A DNA stretch of 6,616 bases from JACJYE01 sp964432875 (lineage in GTDB: Bacteria; Bacteroidota; Bacteroidia; Chitinophagales; Saprospiraceae). Position numbers and translations under genes: made by a program. The stretch lies in contig CAYSPJ010000209.1 in assembly GCA_964432875.1 (NCBI GenBank), positions 1-6,616 on the forward strand. The letters run 5' to 3'. A model generated the notes under the pieces. The model had not been told where the DNA came from. It made no database searches and was given only the letters and a program-made list of their open reading frames with translations. Shown one piece after another: positions 1 to 5,539 of this stretch (within the stretch, counting starts at the first letter, position 1; each line of letters opens with the position of its first letter).

Positions 1-720
1 GCGGTGATCGATGGCAGCCCCCATGGTAAGGAGGCGGCGAGGTACGATCTGACCATCTACTACTGCCGGCTTCGTGCTGGCCAGGCCCATGACGACTACG
101 ATAGCGACGTTGGACGAAGGCAAGAGAGCCGGATAGCCAGTATCCAACCCGATGCTCCCGATATTGGAAAAGACAAAAGAACCGAAGCTGTCAGGAGATA
201 ACCCTAACCTAGGGAAAGAGAAGCCCCAATCAATAGTAATGCGCTTTATCAAGCCGAACAACCAATTGCGAAATGGCCAGGGGATCGCAGACAGCACTGC
301 CTTTGCCTTCATCGTACGGCTTTCTTTGCCCTGACGCGACTTGGGCAGTTCTTCGGCCAGCCAACGCGCCAGTTCGGCAAGGGTGAGCTGGTCGGCATCG
401 CGCACTTTCACCGCCCCCATCTCGCTGCCACCCTTGATGAGCACGCTCACCGTAGCGTCAACATGCTCACGCGATACAATCTTGCCCCGGCGGACGTAGC
501 AGTTAAACTCCGGCACTTCTTCACGCATAGCCCGGGCGATGGCCAATAGGAAAAAATGGGTCAGCGTGATTTTTAAGCCTTGCTTCCTTTTTTCTGCGAT
601 GTACGCTTCCAGATTGGTCACATCCAGCTCTACCGATCCGAAAACCTTGGAGTCGGTCGGTTTGCGATAAATCGCCGCAGCGACCCGGCGCCATTCGTTG
701 TTGAAGTCGTATTGTCCCAT
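1..720 (-). CDS. 2-oxoacid dehydrogenase E2-type acyltransferase catalytic-domain protein (3' partial)
   Basis: An open frame of 240 codons runs from ATG at 720 to the left edge without a stop, so the C-terminus is missing. The translation resembles the chloramphenicol-acetyltransferase-like catalytic domain of lipoate acyltransferases. The N-terminus has a K-V-F-G-S-V-E-L-D-V strand followed by a helix and the segment LTHFFLLAIARAM (53-65). A conserved strand-turn SFGSFVFSNIGSIGLD (178-193) corresponds to the G-T-F-T-I-S-N-x-G motif of E2 enzymes. The last visible residues, A-I-D-H-R (236-240), are the start of the D-H-R-x-x-x-G catalytic motif, with His239 as the expected catalytic base. 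No lipoyl or E3-binding domain precedes it: the upstream in-frame stop (TAA, complement of 769-771) leaves no room. It may therefore be a free-standing acyltransferase and not a normal complex subunit. Family assignment is fairly sure; the substrate is unknown. Confidence 0.85.
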   Translation of the reverse strand, partial: MGQYDFNNEWRRVAAAIYRKPTDSKVFGSVELDVTNLEAYIAEKRKQGLKITLTHFFLLAIARAMREEVPEFNCYVRRGKIVSREHVDATVSVLIKGGSEMGAVKVRDADQLTLAELARWLAEELPKSRQGKESRTMKAKAVLSAIPWPFRNWLFGLIKRITIDWGFSFPRLGLSPDSFGSFVFSNIGSIGLDTGYPALLPSSNVAIVVVMGLASTKPAVVDGQIVPRRLLTMGAAIDHR

Positions 721-725
721 GCCAA

Positions 726-733
726 CAAAGATA
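726..733 (-). promoter_or_regulatory. Possible -7 box (TATCTTTG) for the E2-like gene
   Basis: Read on the minus strand this is TATCTTTG, an exact match to the Bacteroidota -7 consensus TAnnTTTG. It ends only five bases before the ATG at 720, so transcription from it would begin at or next to the start codon, giving a leaderless or nearly leaderless message. No well-spaced TTG (-33) element is seen; the nearest candidate is about 25 bases upstream, which is long. The match may be chance. Confidence 0.4.
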
Positions 734-769
734 AACAACTCCGCATTATCGTCGTTCCCAAAATATCCT

Positions 770-777
770 TACCTTTG
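770..777 (+). promoter_or_regulatory. Probable -7 promoter box (TACCTTTG) for the polysaccharide cassette
   Basis: TACCTTTG is an exact match to the Bacteroidota sigma-factor -7 consensus TAnnTTTG and is followed by GCGGC, a common context for such promoters. Transcription would start around 783-785, leaving a leader of about 30 bases before the ATG at 815. No clear TTG -33 box is visible at the expected distance. The position supports 815, not 698, as the start of the first gene, because the upstream start would lie before the promoter. Confidence 0.6.
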
Positions 778-782
778 CGGCT

Positions 783-799
783 TTGAAGCCCTTGAAGCC
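783..799 (+). repeat. Short tandem repeat in the leader (TTGAAGCC twice)
   Basis: The octamer TTGAAGCC occurs at 783-790 and again at 792-799, one base apart (period nine), just downstream of the -7 box and inside the predicted leader. It could be a local slippage duplication or a small regulatory element. Nothing else supports a function. Confidence 0.4.
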
Positions 800-814
800 T
801 GCAGCACAAAAACT

Positions 815-2341
815 ATGTTTAAAAAATGGTTCATCCTTCTGGCAGGTTGGGCATGTCATCTTTATCTGCCAGCTCAAAACATTCTTCCCCCCGACACCAT
901 TGAACAAGCCAAAATCCTGGCTTACAGTGGGCACTTCCAGGAAGCCAGCCTGCTATTGGAAGAATACGGCCGTACCAATACCGAGATCCACAGCTTGCGG
1001 CTGCATGCCCAGGTTTTATTCTGGATGCAGGACTACCAAGGGGCATCCCTGGCTCACCAAAGAGCGCGGGCAGCCTTCCCCAATGAGCCCGTCCTTTTGC
1101 TCGATCATGGCCGCTTCCTTTTTGAAATGGGCAGCCTGGAACGCTCCGCAGTACTACTAGGCGAGTACCTGCAACGCGGCGATAGCCTGGATGCAGAAGC
1201 CAACCTGCTGCTGGCCTCAATCGACTACTACCGGGGCCGCATCCAGCCAGCAACAACCCGCTTGCACCACTTGCATTCCCTGTATCCTGGCAACCCCGCC
1301 GCCCTCAAGCTGCTCGAAGAAATACTGCGCAACACCGCCCCATACTTGCAGCTCAATACCAGCTTGGCAGCTGACGACCAGCCGCTACAGGCTTATTCCC
1401 TTGCCCTGGCAGGCGGCGCTTACCGCTCCCGGTACTTCCATCCCAACTTGCAATTCTTGGCCAACCAATTTGCGCTAGAAGATGGCGCTACCTCATCCTG
1501 GTGGTTGACAGCAGGCAATCGATTCCACTTCTACCGCCTGGGCTTATCTTTAGCTGCATCCGGCGGGCTTTTCCAGGGATATCCGCCAACGGGAGTGATA
1601 AAAGCCACTGGGCAGGTAGCTTTGACTCAAAAAATCCTCCCCTCCCTGAAATTGGAGCTGCTAGCCGCACGGAGGCCCTATCAACACACCCTGGCCAGCG
1701 TACGCACCAGCTTTTTGCACCATCATTACCGCACTGGGCTGGAGCTCGATATAGCCGGCCACTGGCTGGGTTCCGCCGCTTTTGAACTCAACACCTTTGA
1801 AGACGGCAATAGCGTATCGACTGCCTATATGTGGTTGCTGGCACCCGTGCTGAAGCGAACGGCTATCTTGCTGCGGGCTGGGTATAGCTACAGTTATTCT
1901 ACTTCCAGTCAAAGCAATTTCCTCGCCCTTCAGTCATTGGAAGAGATTATTGCCACTTATCAGCCGGGGCAGGTTATAACTGGCGGCTATGGCTTGTACT
2001 TTACCCCGCTGCGCCAAACCAATCACTTATTGCTAGTCGCCCTGCAGTCAGAACCCGTAAGGGGCCTGGCTTTGGCAGCCCGTTCCAGCATCAGCATACA
2101 CGCTGAAGCAGACAACCCTTATCTTTTTCTAAACCAAGAAGAAAGCGGGGCGACGTACATCGACCAAGGGGTCAGCCCGATCCATTACACCCCTTTCGAA
2201 TTGGAGATCAAGGCGGGGATGCCGCTATCCAGCCAAATCCAACTCAGCGCCAACTACTTATTTTCCAGGCTTTTTTTCTACACCCGCCACCAGGCAAGCC
2301 TGCAAATGATTTATACTTTTTCCCATGAAACAAAAAGGTGA
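815..2341 (+). CDS. Outer-membrane protein: TPR repeats plus C-terminal beta-barrel, YaiO-like
   Basis: A 508-residue protein. The start at 815 is chosen because it gives a clean signal peptide (MFKKW, hydrophobic FILLAGWACHLYL, cleavage near PAQ, residues 20-22), an A-rich leader (CACAAAAACT) and a position just after a -7 promoter box; an in-frame ATG at 698 would place 39 non-signal residues in front. Residues about 25-172 are alpha-helical with TPR-like repeats (A-x-x-G-x-F-x-E-A around 36-44, then units near 62-90, 96-121 and 128-160). Residues about 177-508 alternate aromatic and polar residues in short strands typical of an outer-membrane beta-barrel, ending in L-Q-M-I-Y-T-F-S (496-503) and a short tail. 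The layout matches YaiO-family proteins and, more loosely, the polysaccharide exporters BcsC and PgaA. It overlaps the downstream glycosyltransferase by 17 bases, which points to a role in passing that enzyme's product through the outer membrane. Architecture is well supported; the export role is inferred. Confidence 0.8.
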   Translation: MFKKWFILLAGWACHLYLPAQNILPPDTIEQAKILAYSGHFQEASLLLEEYGRTNTEIHSLRLHAQVLFWMQDYQGASLAHQRARAAFPNEPVLLLDHGRFLFEMGSLERSAVLLGEYLQRGDSLDAEANLLLASIDYYRGRIQPATTRLHHLHSLYPGNPAALKLLEEILRNTAPYLQLNTSLAADDQPLQAYSLALAGGAYRSRYFHPNLQFLANQFALEDGATSSWWLTAGNRFHFYRLGLSLAASGGLFQGYPPTGVIKATGQVALTQKILPSLKLELLAARRPYQHTLASVRTSFLHHHYRTGLELDIAGHWLGSAAFELNTFEDGNSVSTAYMWLLAPVLKRTAILLRAGYSYSYSTSSQSNFLALQSLEEIIATYQPGQVITGGYGLYFTPLRQTNHLLLVALQSEPVRGLALAARSSISIHAEADNPYLFLNQEESGATYIDQGVSPIHYTPFELEIKAGMPLSSQIQLSANYLFSRLFFYTRHQASLQMIYTFSHETKR

Positions 2342-3935
2342 GCCCAGCCTCTGGCAGTACCGGGAGGCACCGCAATCCAGCCGCCCCCGGAAATTCATCC
2401 TGGCGATATTGAGCGTAGCAGGCGTGTTCAGCATCCTCAACCTGGCAGAATGGTGGTTTCGCGAAGAACACTTGGCCTCCTGGCCGCTGTTCATCGTCCT
2501 GAGCCTGATCTTCTGGTGGGGGATATTGCGGGCCGTCATTCTTTGGCTCAGCTACCTGTCGATTCAAAAGCCAGCGCGGCGCCCGGCAAAACCTGGCCTG
2601 CGGGTTGCTATCTTCACTACCAGTTCGCCAGGAGAACCCCTATCCATGTTTGAAAAAACCCTGGAGGCTTGTGCGCGCATCAGCTACCCTCACACCACCT
2701 ACCTACTCGATGATACCCGCGACCCGCGTTTTCGGGAAGTAGCCGAAAAACATGGCGCGGTTTGGCTCGAGCTAGTGGGGTTGCCGGGTGCCAAAGCCGG
2801 AAAAATCAACGCCGCGCTGGAAAAAACGACCGAAGACTTCATCCTGGTACTGGATCCCGACCACATCCCCTTCCCAAATTTCCTGGAGGAGGTGCTTGGC
2901 TATTTTGAAGATGAAAAAACCGGCTTTGTGCAGGTTGCTCAAGCCTACTATAATCAATACCGCTCCTTTACCGCCAAAGGGGCCGCTGAACAGACCTACA
3001 GCTTTTACGGCCCTACGCAGATGGGCATGCATGGGCGCGGCTGCGCGGTGGCCATCGGAGCCAATTGCACCTTTCGGCGCACGGCACTGGAAAGCATCGG
3101 CGGGCACGGCATTGGGCTGGCCGAAGACCTGATCACCTCCATCCGCCTCCATGCCCAGGGCTGGAAATCCATCTATGCGCCCGTGGTCGTCAGCCGTGGC
3201 TTGGTGCCAGAGGATTTTGGCTCCTTTTGTAAACAGCAGCTCAAATGGGCCCGCGGCGTCCATGAGGTACTCTTTGCGGAATGGCCGCGCTTGTTCACGC
3301 GGCTATCCCCCTGGCAACGCCTGTCGTACTTTGCTATCGGCACCTATTACATTGTTGGCGTCAGCATGTTTTTTTACGTGGCTATCCCGTTTGCATTCTT
3401 CTGGTTTGGCCTCTTGCCTGCGCACATGGACTTTCTGGAGTTTCTCCTGCATTGGCTGCCTTTTGCCCTGGCCAGCCTGGCTATCTACCTGTACGTCCAG
3501 TATTGGCTCTGTCACCCGGAAGTGGAAAAAGGCTTGCATTGGCGGGGCATGATCCTGAAATTTGCCTGCTGGCCTATCTTTTTTCTGGGCTTCTTGCTCT
3601 CCTTAGTCAATGCAGAAATCCCTTATATCCCCACTGCCAAACAGGCCGTAAAAGGGTTCAGCCCCTTTGCCCGCCCCTTGTTGCTGCACGCGGCCCTTTT
3701 TGGGTTTACCTTTATTTACATCTTGATTAAACGCCGGTTTTTCACCCCAGAAGCTAGCCTGGCACTTAGCAGTTTACAAATCTGGGGCATGATGGCTTTT
3801 GCTGCCGTGGCTTTTGCCGTGGCCTTGGGCGGCCTTTACGCCGTTTATCAATCCACCCGCATCTTGCCGGAAGACCCCTGGGAGGGGGTTAGCGTTCCTG
3901 AACGTTTCGGCCCAGGTGCTCAAAAATCAAACTGA
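2325..3935 (+). CDS. Processive family 2 glycosyltransferase, cellulose-synthase-like, polytopic membrane protein
   Basis: A 536-residue protein with two N-terminal membrane helices (about 24-42 and 54-78), a cytoplasmic GT-A domain (about 90-320) and roughly five C-terminal helices (about 333-505). The catalytic signature of processive GT2 enzymes can be read in order: DD at 129-130, the D-x-D motif D-P-D-H at 177-180 (nucleotide-sugar and metal binding), A-E-D at 266-268 in place of the usual T-E-D (catalytic base), and QQLKW at 304-308 in place of Q-x-x-R-W. A loop P-Y-I-P-T-A-K (433-439) between late helices resembles the F-x-V-T-x-K gating loop of BcsA. There is no PilZ domain. The protein should polymerise a beta-linked polysaccharide from a nucleotide sugar and translocate it across the inner membrane. 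The sugar is unknown. ATG 2325 lies inside the end of the barrel gene, so translation is probably coupled; the next gene overlaps by one base (TGATG). Confidence 0.9.
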   Translation: MKQKGEPSLWQYREAPQSSRPRKFILAILSVAGVFSILNLAEWWFREEHLASWPLFIVLSLIFWWGILRAVILWLSYLSIQKPARRPAKPGLRVAIFTTSSPGEPLSMFEKTLEACARISYPHTTYLLDDTRDPRFREVAEKHGAVWLELVGLPGAKAGKINAALEKTTEDFILVLDPDHIPFPNFLEEVLGYFEDEKTGFVQVAQAYYNQYRSFTAKGAAEQTYSFYGPTQMGMHGRGCAVAIGANCTFRRTALESIGGHGIGLAEDLITSIRLHAQGWKSIYAPVVVSRGLVPEDFGSFCKQQLKWARGVHEVLFAEWPRLFTRLSPWQRLSYFAIGTYYIVGVSMFFYVAIPFAFFWFGLLPAHMDFLEFLLHWLPFALASLAIYLYVQYWLCHPEVEKGLHWRGMILKFACWPIFFLGFLLSLVNAEIPYIPTAKQAVKGFSPFARPLLLHAALFGFTFIYILIKRRFFTPEASLALSSLQIWGMMAFAAVAFAVALGGLYAVYQSTRILPEDPWEGVSVPERFGPGAQKSN

Positions 3936-5080
3936 TGAAACATACTATTATCCGTACCTCTCTAGCTGTAGCCGCTTTGGGCATCGGCATCGCCTTGTTC
4001 CTGATTTTGCTGTTGGCAGGCGACAAGAGCCGCGGCCCGCTGGGTGATATCGCCAACTTCCTTGGCGTCAAGGTGGCAAAGCTGGAGCAGCAGATGTTGC
4101 TCAAAAAAACCAGGAAAAGCCGCACCATAGACTTGCTCTGGTTTGATGCCTATCGGCAAGATACAGTTAAAATAAACCGGCCGGATACTATTTTCCTGGG
4201 GGTATTCGACAACCATACCAACGCATCTTTTCAGGCCGTGGTAGAATTGGAAGACAGCCTGCATTTCAAATTGCCCATCATCCACCTCTACACGGCCTGG
4301 GGTAGCAAAGGCGATCAGGTTTTCCCCCTGCTCAAGGCACAAACTATTTCTAGCCTCGGCTCTATACCCCTAATCACCTGGGAACCCTGGCTGAATGATT
4401 TTGATGTAAAGGAGTTCCCCGCCCCCGGCCGCTCGCCAGACCCCAACAAAGGAGGGCTAAAAGCCATCGCCAATGGTGAATACGATGCCTATCTGAATAA
4501 ATGGGCCAGGGATGCACAAAAATTGGATGGACACTTTTTCCTGCGCCTGGGCCATGAAATGAATGACCCCTACCGCTACCCTTGGGGGCCTCACAACAAC
4601 CAGCCAGAAGATTTTGTCGCAGCCTGGCGGCATGTCGTGGACTTCTTTCGGGCTGCCGGCACCCATAATGTCTCCTGGGTTTGGTCGCCCCACCCTGCCT
4701 ATATGCCTTATGACATTTTTTATCCCGGCGATAAATATGTAGATTGGCTGGGCGTGACGACGCTCAACTATGGCACCATCGCCCCCTGGAGCCAATGGTG
4801 GACTTTTGACGAAATCTTCGCTAATTGCTACGATAGCCTTGCAGTTTACAACAAACCCATCTTGGTTACTGAATTCAGCTCTTTGGGTGTTGGCGGTGAC
4901 CGCGCAGCTTGGTTTGAGGAAGCGCTTTCGGCTATCCCCCAAACTTACCCGGCCGTCAAAGCCTTGGTTTTTTTCCATAACTCTGCCGATGCGACTACGA
5001 CTTATAAAGCACTGGATTGGTCTTTTAAAAACGATGAGGCTTCGCTTCAGGCTATCAAAAGCAGCATTGGAGGGTGGTAA
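3935..5080 (+). CDS. Membrane-anchored glycoside hydrolase, GH26-type (beta-mannanase/lichenase-like)
   Basis: A 381-residue protein that starts with a hydrophobic segment (about 8-28), probably an uncleaved anchor or signal that leaves the enzyme in the periplasm or on the membrane. The remainder reads as a (beta/alpha)8 clan-A hydrolase: F-L-G-V-F (87-91) near the barrel start, L-I-T-W-E-P-W-L (146-153), FLRLGHEMN (202-210) with Glu208 as acid/base, Y-P-W-G (215-218), SWVWSPHP (247-254), YPGDKYVDWLGV (263-274), and KPILVTEFSSLG (307-318) with Glu313 as nucleophile. The H-E-M-N motif and the spacing of about 105 residues between the two glutamates fit GH26, which includes beta-1,4-mannanases, beta-1,3-xylanases and mixed-linkage beta-glucanases; specificity is not resolved. 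It is the last gene of the cassette and shares TGATG with the glycosyltransferase. Its likely job is trimming or releasing the polymer during export, as BcsZ does for cellulose (analogy). Asp211 follows H-E-M-N where many GH26 enzymes have Gly. Confidence 0.8.
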   Translation: MKHTIIRTSLAVAALGIGIALFLILLLAGDKSRGPLGDIANFLGVKVAKLEQQMLLKKTRKSRTIDLLWFDAYRQDTVKINRPDTIFLGVFDNHTNASFQAVVELEDSLHFKLPIIHLYTAWGSKGDQVFPLLKAQTISSLGSIPLITWEPWLNDFDVKEFPAPGRSPDPNKGGLKAIANGEYDAYLNKWARDAQKLDGHFFLRLGHEMNDPYRYPWGPHNNQPEDFVAAWRHVVDFFRAAGTHNVSWVWSPHPAYMPYDIFYPGDKYVDWLGVTTLNYGTIAPWSQWWTFDEIFANCYDSLAVYNKPILVTEFSSLGVGGDRAAWFEEALSAIPQTYPAVKALVFFHNSADATTTYKALDWSFKNDEASLQAIKSSIGGW

Positions 5081-5108
5081 GGGAAACCAGGCCTCAAAGA
5101 GTGGCGAT

Positions 5109-5124
5109 TGCCGGATATCCGGCA
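5109..5124. promoter_or_regulatory. Perfect 16-bp palindrome (TGCCGGATATCCGGCA)
   Basis: The two halves are exact reverse complements with no spacer. The palindrome lies 29 bases after the hydrolase stop and ten bases before a probable -7 box, a position that suits a dimeric regulator. As RNA it could form a six-base-pair GC-rich stem with an ATAT loop, but no T-run follows, so it is a poor intrinsic terminator. An operator for the small downstream gene is the preferred, unproven reading. Confidence 0.5.
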
Positions 5125-5134
5125 GCAAGATTTG

Positions 5135-5142
5135 TATCTTAG
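5135..5142 (+). promoter_or_regulatory. Possible -7 promoter box (TATCTTAG) for the small membrane protein gene
   Basis: TATCTTAG differs from the Bacteroidota consensus TAnnTTTG at one base and is followed by CGGG. The start codon is 30 bases downstream, giving a short A-rich leader. A TTG at 5108-5110, overlapping the palindrome edge, could be a -33 element, although the 24-base gap is longer than usual. Read-through from the cassette is also possible. Confidence 0.4.
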
Positions 5143-5172
5143 CGGGTAGAAAACGAAAAACAAGCGGAAATC

Positions 5173-5385
5173 ATGAAAAAATACCTCGACAACTGGCAAT
5201 TGATCCTGTTGCTTTGTCTTACCCTCGGCTTGGCCCCTTACTTCCCCGAGCCACATATCTGGGGTAAAATCAAGTGGATCCGCGGCGGGGCTGTCGGCAT
5301 GGGGCTTATTGATTGGCTCGACTTTGTCATGCACGGCATCCCCTGGCTGCTATTGATCCGCTGGTTGGTCCGGCAATTGCCCTGA
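5173..5385 (+). CDS. Small two-helix membrane protein, function unknown
   Basis: A 70-residue protein with a hydrophobic N-terminal helix (LILLLCLTLGLAP, about 10-22), a middle loop containing P-E-P-H-I-W-G-K (25-32) and a Gly-rich stretch, and a second hydrophobic segment (about 53-66, HGIPWLLLIRWLV) ending in a short basic tail. The start is preceded by an A-rich leader (GAAAAACAAGCGGAAATC) typical of Bacteroidota genes, with a possible promoter upstream. The ordered, Trp- and Pro-rich sequence and proper leader make it look like a real conserved small protein, not a chance ORF. I have an impression, which I cannot check here, that similar short P-E-P-H-I-W-G-K proteins occur in other Bacteroidota. 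It follows the cassette by 92 bases on the same strand, but a functional link is not shown. Confidence 0.7.
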   Translation: MKKYLDNWQLILLLCLTLGLAPYFPEPHIWGKIKWIRGGAVGMGLIDWLDFVMHGIPWLLLIRWLVRQLP

Positions 5386-5471
5386 GGATGCAGGCTTGTG
5401 CCTCGAGGGCAAAGTTTCAGTAGGTTGAGCCGCCGCCAGATCCATGTCAAACCCAATGCCACAAAAAACGT

Positions 5472-5501
5472 AGGCCGGGCCGCTCAAGAGCGGCCCGGCC
5501 T
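5472..5501. terminator. Strong GC-rich hairpin, probable bidirectional terminator
   Basis: AGGCCGGGCCGCTC at 5472-5485 is the exact reverse complement of GAGCGGCCCGGCCT at 5488-5501, with AA between them, effectively a 13-base-pair stem with a CAAG loop. On the minus strand the stem is followed by CGTTTTTTGT, a good U-tract, so it should end the T9SS-protein transcript (stop at 5540). On the plus strand it is followed by TGTTGTTTGC, a weaker T-rich tail, after the small gene ending at 5385. The convergent arrangement of the two genes fits a shared terminator. Confidence 0.85.
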
Positions 5502-5539
5502 GTTGTTTGCTATTCATCCCGAGCTGGACCCCTGGCCCC

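Noticed and set aside
698..814. Upstream in-frame ATG at 698 for the barrel protein gene
   Set aside because: It would add 39 residues before a clear signal peptide, start before the probable promoter at 770-777 and overlap the start of the divergent E2-like gene. The ATG at 815 is far better.
2772..3263. 163-codon minus-strand ORF opposite the glycosyltransferase catalytic domain
   Set aside because: It is antisense to the most conserved part of the GT2 protein and its translation shows no recognisable domain.
3281..3730. 149-codon plus-strand ORF inside the glycosyltransferase gene in another frame
   Set aside because: It lies fully inside the GT2 gene, whose own frame encodes coherent membrane helices; no frameshift is needed to explain the protein.
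4457..5128. 223-codon minus-strand ORF opposite the hydrolase gene
   Set aside because: It lies wholly opposite a gene with clear catalytic motifs, and its translation shows no recognisable domain; it is a shadow of codon bias.
5393..5419. Weak hairpin TGCC-TCGAG-GGCA after the small membrane protein gene
   Set aside because: It has only four base pairs and no T-run; the strong hairpin at 5472-5501 is the better terminator.
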